DNA from: Hadesarchaea archaeon
Lineage (GTDB): Archaea > Hadarchaeota > Hadarchaeia > Hadarchaeales > Hadarchaeaceae
NCBI GenBank assembly: GCA_012962055.1
Contig: DTYD01000025.1
Span: 1-7,843 of the forward strand
Length of the DNA stretch: 7,843 nucleotides
Direction: 5' to 3'
Within the stretch, counting starts at the first letter, position 1. Each line of letters begins with the position of its first letter. Under the pieces are notes generated by a model. It worked only from the letters and a program-made list of their open reading frames with translations, ran no database searches and had not been told where the DNA came from. The position numbers and the translations under genes were made by a program. Of this stretch, positions 1 through 6,051 are shown one piece after another.

Positions 1-1
1 G

Positions 2-270
2 GGTTCAACAGGTGACGACATCAGAAATATCATAAAAAATAACAGCTTTAGTGTCTTAAATGTAGAAGAGTCACCAGAGATTACTATCACTATTCCCAAA
101 GATTATTTTGATCTTAAGCAGGGGACAAAGCAGGTAGATATACTTGTTCACGACTCTATAAAAAGTGATTTGTTAGAGATATTTAAAGCGAAGATGGTAA
201 AAGAGCTTATAGATGCAAAACTCAAACAGATGAGTAAAGAGATTAAAAAAACCTCATTTCAAGCCTCTAA
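2..270 (+). other. AT-rich foreign segment holding a truncated open frame of an unrecognised protein
   Basis: The frame starting at base 2 is open from the window edge through the junction near 270. It then runs on out of frame through porA to a stop at 425-427. The part before the junction, about 90 residues, reads like real protein: a beta-rich stretch (PEITITIPKDYFD, DILVHD) followed by a lysine-rich amphipathic helix (FKAKMVKELIDAKLKQMSKEIKK). The tail after the junction is only the shifted reading of porA. No family is recognised. G+C is 20, 20, 22 and 19 per 60 bases over 1-240, against 30 and 33 per 60 in two porA/porB samples. I infer that both ends of the original gene are missing and that this DNA comes from another source. 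That source could be a chimeric clone or assembly, or an integrated element. Confidence 0.55.
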
Positions 271-906
271 GTCGATGAATTCCTGCCTCCGTACAAATAC
301 ACCTACGCCCTCGACCCAGAACACCCTGTCAGCATCGGGACGCTGGGTGTGCCGGAGTACTACGAAGAGTTTAGATACATGTTGCAGGAGGACATGCTCA
401 AAGCAAAAGAGAAAATACTTGAGATAGACAAAGCTTTTGCCAAAAAATTCGGGAGAGAATACGGTCTCCTCGAACGTTACCAGACCGACGATGCTGAAAT
501 CATCCTACTCACAATGGGCTCACTGAGCGGTAGCCTCAAGGAGATAGTTGATGAGTACCGACAGCATGGTGAGCGTATCGGTTTCGTAAAGTTACGCACT
601 TTTAGACCGTTCCCGGCTAAGGAATTAGAAACCGAGTTAGCTAACACCAAGGCCGTCGCTGTGCTTGAAAAAGATATCTCACCCGGGCTATCCGGGGCCC
701 TTTTCACAGACCTCTCCGCAGCGCTTGTGAACGCTGAGAGATCTCCGCTGTTATTAAATTTCATATGCGGGTTAGCGGGACGTGACATTTCACCGCTTCA
801 GATCAGAGAAGCCGTCAAATCTGCCATGGAGGCTGCAGAAACTGGCAGGGTCAAAAAGCCCGTGCAATGGCTAGGCCTTAGAGAGACGTTAGTGGGGTTG
901 AGATGA
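271..906 (+). CDS. porA: Pyruvate:ferredoxin oxidoreductase alpha subunit, C-terminal part (5' truncated)
   Basis: PorA, with PorB, PorG and PorD, forms the cytoplasmic enzyme that oxidises pyruvate and CoA to acetyl-CoA and CO2 while reducing ferredoxin. About 211 residues remain, starting [10 protein letters not shown], which is a typical stretch of archaeal PorA. They cover the linker and the transketolase C-terminal-like domain, with [19 protein letters not shown] and [11 protein letters not shown] as recognisable family motifs. Complete archaeal PorA proteins are close to 390 residues, so roughly 180 N-terminal residues are missing. The frame is closed upstream by TAA at 268-270, so no start codon belongs to this reading; ATG 349 is internal. 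The stop TGA (904-906) overlaps the porB ATG, which suggests translational coupling. A 2-ketoisovalerate enzyme subunit is a less likely alternative that this fragment cannot exclude. Confidence 0.9.
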   Translation, partial: VDEFLPPYKYTYALDPEHPVSIGTLGVPEYYEEFRYMLQEDMLKAKEKILEIDKAFAKKFGREYGLLERYQTDDAEIILLTMGSLSGSLKEIVDEYRQHGERIGFVKLRTFRPFPAKELETELANTKAVAVLEKDISPGLSGALFTDLSAALVNAERSPLLLNFICGLAGRDISPLQIREAVKSAMEAAETGRVKKPVQWLGLRETLVGLR

Positions 907-1778
907 TGAAAGGAATACCCGAGGCGGAACTGCTCGCGGCTGGACATCGTGCATGTGCAGGCTGCGGATGCGTTCTTGCGCTTCGGTACGCGCTCAAAGC
1001 TCTGGGCAGAAACGCCATAATCTCAATGCCCACGGGGTGTATGGAGGTCGTGACCACCCCATACCCAGAGACCGCTTGGAAAGTGCCTTGGATCCATGTG
1101 GCTTTCGAGAATGCTGCCGCTGTAGCCTCAGGGGTTTCACGAGCTCTGAAAGTGCTAGGGAAACAGGGGGTAAAATCCGTGGCAATAGGTGGGGACGGGG
1201 GCACTGTGGATATAGGATTGCAGGCACTTTCTGGAGCTGTCGAACGTGGGGAGAATTTCCTGTACATCTGCTATGACAACGAGGCTTACGAGAATACGGG
1301 AATTCAACGAAGTGGAGCAACACCTTATGGAGCATGGACGACGACCACACCAATTGGCAGGGTCAAACGAGGTGAGGACTGTCCGAAAAAGGACATGCCG
1401 GCGATAATCGCTGCCCACGGCGTTCCGTATGTGGCAACCGCCTCTGTCGCCTATCCTTTAGATTACATCAAAAAAGTTAGGAAAGCTGCTTCCATAAGGG
1501 GACCGACCTACATCCACGTCCACGCTCCATGCGTGCTCGGCTGGAGGATCGATTCAAGCAAGACGATAGAGGTTGCGAAGCTTGCCGTGCTGACGGGTAT
1601 GTGGAACCTGTACGAAATAGATGGAGGAGAACTGAGGGTAACTCTCAAACCGCCGAAGCGTAAACCAGTTGCAGAGTACCTGAAAGTACAAGGGAGATTT
1701 AAGCACCTCACCGATGAAGAGATAGTGAAGATCCAGCAAATGGTCGACGAGGGATGCAAGCGTCTCGGAATGGGATAG
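903..1778 (+). CDS. porB: Pyruvate:ferredoxin oxidoreductase beta subunit
   Basis: PorB binds thiamine diphosphate and one [4Fe-4S] cluster and carries out decarboxylation of pyruvate. The protein has 291 residues, a normal length for archaeal PorB. Four cysteines expected for the proximal cluster are present: C18 and C21 in RACAGCG, C46 in PTGCME, and C210 in HAPC. The thiamine diphosphate motif starts at G97-D98-G99 and ends at N126 in [10 protein letters not shown], followed by the typical [21 protein letters not shown] stretch. The ATG at 903 overlaps the porA stop as ATGA, and a second ATG lies directly after it at 906, so the start may be one codon later. A G-rich stretch (GGGGTTGAG) just upstream is a weak ribosome binding site. 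Substrate preference (pyruvate rather than another 2-oxo acid) is inferred from family resemblance. Confidence 0.93.
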   Translation: MMKGIPEAELLAAGHRACAGCGCVLALRYALKALGRNAIISMPTGCMEVVTTPYPETAWKVPWIHVAFENAAAVASGVSRALKVLGKQGVKSVAIGGDGGTVDIGLQALSGAVERGENFLYICYDNEAYENTGIQRSGATPYGAWTTTTPIGRVKRGEDCPKKDMPAIIAAHGVPYVATASVAYPLDYIKKVRKAASIRGPTYIHVHAPCVLGWRIDSSKTIEVAKLAVLTGMWNLYEIDGGELRVTLKPPKRKPVAEYLKVQGRFKHLTDEEIVKIQQMVDEGCKRLGMG

Positions 1779-1783
1779 ATTAG

Positions 1784-1790
1784 TATAAAT
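1784..1790 (+). promoter_or_regulatory. Candidate TATA box for hypF
   Basis: TATAAAT lies 40 bp before the hypF ATG in the short porB-hypF gap. Archaeal initiation about 25 bp downstream would fall near 1812, giving a leader of under 20 nt. A pyrimidine-rich run (CTTTTCTCC, 1791-1799) follows and might instead help end the porAB transcript. Seen only as a sequence match. Confidence 0.4.
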
Positions 1791-1829
1791 CTTTTCTCCA
1801 TCTAACAGTTCCATAAATCCAGTGGGAAA

Positions 1830-4148
1830 ATGCGAGTCCGTGCTGAAATCGCCGTGACCGGGATTGTGCAGGGGGTAGGATTTAGACCCTTCGCCTACCG
1901 ACATGCCGTTCGTCACTCCCTTGTGGGTTTTGTCCGAAACATGGGGGACGCCGGTGTTCAAATAATAGCAGAGGGTGAAGAGGAAAATATCAAAAAATTT
2001 CTCGACTCTCTCCATCGCGAGCAGCCGCCACACTCCAGAATCGATGATGTTTTAATTTCCTGGGGACGTGCCACTGATGAGTTCACAGACTTTCGTGTGA
2101 TGCAGAGTGAGCGGGCCGAATTAGGATTTCCTTCCGTGATACCTCCCGATCTCGCGCTCTGTGAGGACTGCTTCCAAGAGATGTTTGACCCTAAAGACCG
2201 CCGTCACAACTACCCATTCATAACTTGCGTCAACTGCGGTCCACGCTTCACCATCATAGAGGAACTCCCCTACGACCGACCAAGGACCTCAATGAAAAAA
2301 TTTCCGCTGTGTGTTGATTGTCTTCGTGAGTACCAAGAACCCTCGGACAGACGCTACCACGCAGAACCAACATGCTGTCCCGCTTGCGGTCCCCGGGTGG
2401 TTCTCTACAACGGTGGAGGACAAGAAATTCGCACATCTGACCCGCTCCATGAAACCGCAAGACTGCTCGATGAAGGCAATATTGTGGCCGTGAAGGGTAT
2501 AGGCGGCATTCACGTGGCCTCGAAGACAACAGACGATGAGGTGCTGTTGCGCCTCAGGAGGAATTTTAACCGACCCCAGCAGCCATTTGCGGTGATGTCA
2601 AGAAATCTCCAAACCGTTCGAACTTTTGCCGAAGTCAGCGGGGCAGAAGCGGGTTTGTTGACTTCTCACCGTAGGCCTATTTTGGTGCTCAAGCGCTCAC
2701 ACGGCTACACACTATCTGATCTTGTCTCCCCGGGACTAGACTCGATAGGGGTAATGTTGCCCTACTCTGGCATCCACCATCTTATCCTCCACCACGGCAA
2801 GGGCCCTGCATATGTGATGACCAGCGCCAACGTTCCAGGTTTACCCATGCTTATCGACAATGCCGAAGCCCTCTCAAAACTGCGTGAGAAGGTCGACTAT
2901 CTGCTTCTCCACAGCAGGACCATCGTGAACCGATGCGATGATTCGGTGATAAAGCTGGTTGGCGGGAGACCCGCATTCCTCCGGCGCTCCCGGGGGTATG
3001 TCCCCGAACCTCTGAAACTGTCTTTCAGAAGTGAGATTAGAGCACTGGCACTTGGAGGCGAACTGAATGTCACCGCGAGCATATTGGATGGAGACCGGTG
3101 CTTTATCAGCCAACACATCGGAGACACCGCAAAACTTGAAACCCTTGAATATCTTCGAACTGCGAGTACGCGATTATTGCGTTTATTAAACATGAAAAAG
3201 GTGGACGTTGTCTCTCACGACCTTCATCCAAACTATGGGACCACTAGGATTGCTCCTCAACTGGCACGTCATCTTGACGCAAAAACCGTGGCCGTTCAGC
3301 ATCACCATGCCCACCTCTGCTCCCTTATGGCCGAACATGGGCTTGAGGAAATGGTCGGCATTGCTGCAGATGGTGTGGGGTATGGACCCGATGGAACCGT
3401 TTGGGGTGGAGAAGTCATGGTCAGTCGCTTAGACTCATACAAACATGTCGGTGGGTTGAAAACGCAACGGATGCCTGGAGGGGACCTGGCAGCGATTTAC
3501 CCTGCACGTATGGTCGCCGGTATCCTGTGGGAAGAATTCAAACGCGATGAGTTGGAATACGTGTTAAACAAATATTGCGCAAATGGGTTCAAGAGGGGGA
3601 AGCGCGAACAAGAATTTATCCTTCGCCAGCTTGAACGCGATGTGAATGTATTCCGGACGAGCAGTTGCGGGCGGGTGCTCGACGCGGTTTCTTGCTTGCT
3701 TGGGGTTTGCGACGAGCGGACATACGAAGGTGAGCCAGCCATCAAGCTCGAGGCAACTGCAGCCTCAGGGGATGCTCACAAAACAAAGTTTGAACCTGAT
3801 GTGAAAAAAATGAACGGAAAAATGATCTTTAATACCTCAAAATTGCTTCTCGATGTACTCCAGACCCTCCAAACCAAGATGCTCAAAAAACACATCGCTG
3901 CCGCTGCACAGTTAGCGCTGGCTCGTGGATTGGCCTCCATTGCGATCGACGTCGCATCTTCCAGAGGGATAAAGACTGTTGGGGGTTCCGGTGGAGTGTT
4001 TTACAACCGGGCCATCACGGCGGCCATACGCAAAGAAGTGGAAATGGCCGGACTTAAATTCATCGCGCATGAGGTATTGCCCCCAGGAGACGGCGGCATA
4101 TCGGTGGGGCAGGCAGTCATCGCTTCTACCTCATCAAGACCCCAATGA
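1830..4148 (+). CDS. hypF: Hydrogenase maturation carbamoyltransferase HypF
   Basis: HypF uses carbamoyl phosphate and ATP to carbamoylate HypE, the first step in making the cyanide ligands of [NiFe]-hydrogenase. The 772-residue protein shows the full domain order. An acylphosphatase domain (1-92) has R19 in VQGVGFRPF and N37 in RNMGDAGV. Two zinc-finger units use C111, C114, C133, C136 and C161, C164, C183, C186, with the family spacing X2-X18-X2-X24-X2-X18-X2. A YrdC/Sua5-like domain (about 205-390) includes KGIGGIH, MTSAN, NRCDDSV and RRSRGYVPEP. A Kae1-like domain (about 400-765) has HHHAH at 491-495, DGVGYGPDGTVWGGE at 514-528 and PPGDGGIS near the end. The YrdC domain reads RPQQPFAVM with Q251 where lysine is usual. 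No strong ribosome binding site precedes the ATG. The 3' end overlaps the convergent protease gene. No other hyp or hydrogenase gene is in view. Confidence 0.97.
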   Translation: MRVRAEIAVTGIVQGVGFRPFAYRHAVRHSLVGFVRNMGDAGVQIIAEGEEENIKKFLDSLHREQPPHSRIDDVLISWGRATDEFTDFRVMQSERAELGFPSVIPPDLALCEDCFQEMFDPKDRRHNYPFITCVNCGPRFTIIEELPYDRPRTSMKKFPLCVDCLREYQEPSDRRYHAEPTCCPACGPRVVLYNGGGQEIRTSDPLHETARLLDEGNIVAVKGIGGIHVASKTTDDEVLLRLRRNFNRPQQPFAVMSRNLQTVRTFAEVSGAEAGLLTSHRRPILVLKRSHGYTLSDLVSPGLDSIGVMLPYSGIHHLILHHGKGPAYVMTSANVPGLPMLIDNAEALSKLREKVDYLLLHSRTIVNRCDDSVIKLVGGRPAFLRRSRGYVPEPLKLSFRSEIRALALGGELNVTASILDGDRCFISQHIGDTAKLETLEYLRTASTRLLRLLNMKKVDVVSHDLHPNYGTTRIAPQLARHLDAKTVAVQHHHAHLCSLMAEHGLEEMVGIAADGVGYGPDGTVWGGEVMVSRLDSYKHVGGLKTQRMPGGDLAAIYPARMVAGILWEEFKRDELEYVLNKYCANGFKRGKREQEFILRQLERDVNVFRTSSCGRVLDAVSCLLGVCDERTYEGEPAIKLEATAASGDAHKTKFEPDVKKMNGKMIFNTSKLLLDVLQTLQTKMLKKHIAAAAQLALARGLASIAIDVASSRGIKTVGGSGGVFYNRAITAAIRKEVEMAGLKFIAHEVLPPGDGGISVGQAVIASTSSRPQ

Positions 4149-4734
4149 TGACCTGAAAGGTATTGTAGGTGTTGTGGGCTATGATGGCGCCGCCCAAGCC
4201 GGTTTTGATGTAGCAGAAACCGAGCAGTAACCCGGCAGGTATCAGGGGGATGACATATCCGAAGTACGTGCCCGGGTTCGAAAGATGGAACAGGGAAAAA
4301 ATTATCGTAGATAGCACCACAGCCAATAATTTGGATCCTCGCCAGCGCACAAATTCATCGATAAATATGCCTCTGAAAACCCATTCCTCAAAAATTGGCA
4401 GCAAATTCACCGCCACCAGCACCAACCACGGGTAATCCCTCTCGATCGCTGTAAAGGGAAACTCCTCTGGAGAGTATATCGGTACCTCAGCCCGCTGGAG
4501 CAATCCACCTATCACAGCTGAAATTATGAGGGAAGCTGCTGCGGCCCAGAGGGCAATGGTGATGAGCCTGACCCAATCTCTGCACTTCATCCTCCGCATC
4601 GCGGCACGCCAAAAACGCGGGCGCAACCTGTCGATGTGCGACGGTCTGAACGCCACAATTCTACCAACTACCAAGCCAAGGATGATACCGGCAATCATGA
4701 CCCTGGCCAAATCTAACCACGACAAACAGATCAC
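4126..4734 (-). CDS. CPBP/CAAX-type intramembrane metalloprotease
   Basis: This is a multi-pass membrane protein of the CPBP (Rce1/ABI) family, glutamate-dependent proteases in the membrane. Counting from GTG 4734 it has 202 residues. All three family motifs are present: EExxxR (E116, E117, R121 in FEEWVFRG), FxxxH (F146, H150) and HxxxN (H187, N191 in AHNTYN). Hydrophobic segments lie near 8-26, 58-78, 101-119, 135-151, 157-175 and 179-199. The start is uncertain. GTG 4734 forms a GTGA 4 bp overlap with the stop of the upstream winged-helix gene and is preferred for that reason; GTG 4755 would add seven residues including KK. Neither has a clear ribosome binding site. It is the last gene of a three-gene operon, and its 3' end lies inside the end of hypF. 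The substrate is unknown; archaeal members are not tied to prenylated proteins. Confidence 0.88.
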   Translation of the reverse strand: MICLSWLDLARVMIAGIILGLVVGRIVAFRPSHIDRLRPRFWRAAMRRMKCRDWVRLITIALWAAAASLIISAVIGGLLQRAEVPIYSPEEFPFTAIERDYPWLVLVAVNLLPIFEEWVFRGIFIDEFVRWRGSKLLAVVLSTIIFSLFHLSNPGTYFGYVIPLIPAGLLLGFCYIKTGLGGAIIAHNTYNTFQVIIGVLMR

Positions 4735-4982
4735 GGAGTATATTTTCTTGACCACTTCTCGTATCGTTGCTCAGCTGCGGACCCGACCTTCACGGTCCAA
4801 GTAGGCATGTTCCCACGCTGTCTACGTTCGACCCTTCCTTCCTCGACCAGTCTGAAGAGGTCGACACGCAACCGGACTATATCGATCCCTGTCTTCTGAG
4901 AAAGCTCGTCCACCGTCATGGGAGTTCCAGCGTCCTGCAATGCCTTCAAAATTGCCTCCCTTCGCAACCAATCACCCCTCAT
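4731..4982 (-). CDS. Small winged-helix DNA-binding protein
   Basis: The 83-residue product fits a winged helix-turn-helix fold. Helix 1 is WLRREAILKALQDAG (5-19), helix 2 is TVDELSQKTG (23-32), the likely recognition helix is DIVRLRVDLFRLVEEG (34-49), and a basic wing is RVERRQRGNMPTWTVKV (50-66). A short charged tail follows. It is probably a transcriptional regulator, perhaps of its own operon; this is inference from the fold. It overlaps the upstream zinc ribbon gene by 11 bp and the downstream protease gene by 4 bp (or 25 bp with the longer protease start). ATG 4982 gives the listed length. TTG 4967 is a credible alternative, because GGGGTGA sits 4 nt before it and coincides with the stop of the preceding gene; it would remove five residues. 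The exact regulator family is not recognised. Confidence 0.8.
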   Translation of the reverse strand: MRGDWLRREAILKALQDAGTPMTVDELSQKTGIDIVRLRVDLFRLVEEGRVERRQRGNMPTWTVKVGSAAEQRYEKWSRKYTP

Positions 4983-5292
4983 CCAATTTCTTAAGTACTT
5001 CTAGAGTAGATTTGATATTTTCCAACAGCTCGGGGGTTTTGGTCTGGTCTGTTTCTTTGGCGAGCTGCTCCGCGAGAGAATCGAGCTTGGCGTGAAGCGC
5101 TTCCTTAACCTTTTTGAGCTGTGTGACCTCGGTCTCGGTTTTTGCTGGTTTGGTCTTTTCACCGCAAACGGCGCACACTATTTTTCCCTGATACTCAAAA
5201 AGAGGACCCATGCAGGTGGTGCAGTGCATCCCCAGCATCTTCCCTCCGGCTAAGAGCATCCCAGTTATCTTCGAAAGCTTCTTTTCTTTCAT
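4972..5292 (-). CDS. Zinc ribbon protein of the Sjogren's syndrome/scleroderma autoantigen 1 (autoantigen p27) family
   Basis: The 106-residue protein begins with a basic helix (KKLSKITGMLLAGGKMLG), followed by a four-cysteine zinc ribbon with C24, C27, C40 and C43 (HCTTCMGPLF, IVCAVCG). After a charged linker there is a probable coiled coil (about 60-104) rich in K, E and L. The helix plus ribbon arrangement, GMLLAGGKMLGxHCxxCxxPLF, is the hallmark of archaeal autoantigen p27-like proteins. Their function is not established. ATG 5292 is chosen because it lies about 36 bp from a TATA-like box and has a G-rich stretch (GGGTAGGG) directly before it. TTG 5304 would add WVG and a start residue and lies almost at the predicted transcript start. 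It is the first gene of the operon with the winged-helix and protease genes. Confidence 0.82.
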   Translation of the reverse strand: MKEKKLSKITGMLLAGGKMLGMHCTTCMGPLFEYQGKIVCAVCGEKTKPAKTETEVTQLKKVKEALHAKLDSLAEQLAKETDQTKTPELLENIKSTLEVLKKLDEG

Positions 5293-5323
5293 CCCTACCC
5301 ACAAAAAACCTTATGAGGGCCAC

Positions 5324-5334
5324 CTCTTAAGGAT
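5324..5334. promoter_or_regulatory. Palindromic TATA-like element between divergent genes
   Basis: CTTAAG at 5326-5331 is a perfect palindrome in the 75 bp between the zinc ribbon gene (minus) and UPF0147 (plus). About 25 bp to the right falls near 5353, just before the UPF0147 ribosome binding site. About 25 bp to the left falls near 5303, 11 nt before the zinc ribbon ATG. One element could therefore place both transcripts. This is a sequence inference only. Confidence 0.4.
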
Positions 5335-5357
5335 AAGCTGGATTGCCTATGCAGACG

Positions 5358-5363
5358 GGTGAG
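5358..5363 (+). promoter_or_regulatory. Ribosome binding site of the UPF0147 gene
   Basis: GGTGAG is a near-ideal archaeal Shine-Dalgarno sequence, 4 nt before ATG 5368. It decides the start: the in-frame GTG at 5359 lies inside this site and is unlikely to be used. Confidence 0.75.
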
Positions 5364-5367
5364 AACT

Positions 5368-5625
5368 ATGTCCTCAGATGCCCAACTGAAACATGTGGCA
5401 GAGATAATGACGCGATTGGCGGAAGACACCTCAGTCCCCCGCAACATCCGCAGAGCCGCCAGTGGGGCTAAAGAAACTGTTTTGAAAAAGGAGGGCGAAC
5501 CTGTAGTCAAAGCCGCTTCTGCGAGGATAACCCTCGAGGAAATAAGCAACGACCCGAATATGCCCGTACACGCCCGCACCATGATATGGAACGCCCTAAG
5601 TATCTTGGAGACGATCCGTGAATGA
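5368..5625 (+). CDS. UPF0147 family protein
   Basis: The 85-residue, probably all-helical protein matches the archaeal UPF0147 family in length and motifs. These include LAEDTSVPRNIRRAA (17-31) and ISNDPNMPVHARTMIWN (59-75), both characteristic of the family. Biochemical function is unknown. No membrane segment, signal peptide or metal site is visible, so it is presumably cytoplasmic. The start at ATG 5368 is supported by GGTGAG just upstream. The stop TGA (5623-5625) overlaps the ribosome binding site of the next gene, GAGGTG at 5624-5629. The two genes are therefore probably co-transcribed and translationally coupled. It diverges from the zinc ribbon operon across a short shared promoter region. 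Confidence 0.92.
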   Translation: MSSDAQLKHVAEIMTRLAEDTSVPRNIRRAASGAKETVLKKEGEPVVKAASARITLEEISNDPNMPVHARTMIWNALSILETIRE

Positions 5626-5629
5626 GGTG
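5624..5629 (+). promoter_or_regulatory. Ribosome binding site for the frameshifted downstream gene
   Basis: GAGGTG overlaps the UPF0147 stop and lies 8 nt before GTG 5638. It is the best start signal for the following gene and indicates that translation begins in a different frame from the one that encodes most of the protein. Confidence 0.55.
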
Positions 5630-5637
5630 TGCTGCAA

Positions 5638-6049
5638 GTGAAAGAACCCTCATCGTCTCTGCCGGGAGATGTGCCTCGTGCGGCAGGTCCAGTTTTGGAA
5701 GCCGTAAGGTAAAACTACGACACCCAACATCAAATCCTTCGCGAACTTTCTAAGGCAGAGAGATATCAAGAAGGCTCGTGAGTTGCTGGAGCAGAACAGG
5801 GGGGAGCTCAATCCTGATGACGAATTTACGAGGGGTTACTTTCTAGCCCTTCAAGGAATGATCTCAGGCTTGGAACCTGGGGGAGAACTTTCCGTAATCA
5901 AACAGATTGTCAATGGGGAGTATCAACAAGAAAAAATAGAAAAACTTGCCAACGACCTGAAAGAAAAAAAGTTCCGGCCAAAAGACGAGCAAGGTTTTGA
6001 TACGGCATGGCTCGAAATCCTCCAGGAGTTCTCAGGCAGGAACGAATAA
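5638..6049 (+). CDS. Uncharacterised helical protein with an apparent frameshift near its start
   Basis: The main frame is open from 5708 to the stop at 6047-6049 and encodes about 113 residues beginning GKTTTPNIKSFANFLRQRDI. The sequence is helical and charged, with KKARELLEQN followed by DEFTRGYFLALQGMISGLE, reminiscent of a helix-turn-helix repeat pair. It contains no ATG or GTG at its head; TTG 5783 would cut off the well-formed N-terminal part. A strong ribosome binding site (5624-5629) and GTG 5638 open a different frame, VKEPSSSLPGDVPRAAGPVLEAVR, which stops at TAA 5710-5712. Joining the two by a +1 shift at about 5704-5711 gives one continuous protein of about 137 residues. It may be a sequencing error, a broken gene or, less likely, programmed shifting. 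The family is not recognised. It is linked to UPF0147 and converges on the hexuloisomerase gene with a 2 bp gap. Confidence 0.65.
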
Positions 6050-6051
6050 CT

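Noticed and set aside
170..427. Chimeric ORF of 85 codons spanning the junction
   Set aside because: Only its first part (to about 270) is plausible coding sequence. The rest is porA read out of frame, so the joined protein is an artefact of the junction.
349..906. porA starting at ATG 349
   Set aside because: The conserved PorA sequence continues upstream in the same frame to 271, so this methionine is internal.
1791..1799. Pyrimidine-rich run after porB as a terminator
   Set aside because: It is interrupted by cytosines and has no hairpin. It also overlaps the expected hypF promoter region, so it is too weak to call.
878..1801. Several minus-strand and alternative plus-strand frames across porB
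   Set aside because: All are shadows of porB, which carries the four cluster cysteines and the thiamine diphosphate motif.
1554..2033. Minus-strand open frame of 159 codons across the porB-hypF gap
   Set aside because: It is antisense to the 3' end of porB and the acylphosphatase domain of HypF, with no recognisable domain.
5295..5582. Minus-strand open frame of 95 codons opposite UPF0147
   Set aside because: Antisense shadow of the UPF0147 gene, which has full-length family motifs and a strong ribosome binding site.
5622..5753. Small ORF of 43 codons with a CxxC (RCASCGR), starting ATGA at the UPF0147 stop
   Set aside because: It has only one CxxC, an arginine/serine-rich composition and no ribosome binding site at the right distance. 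GAGGTG lies after its ATG and fits GTG 5638 in another frame instead.
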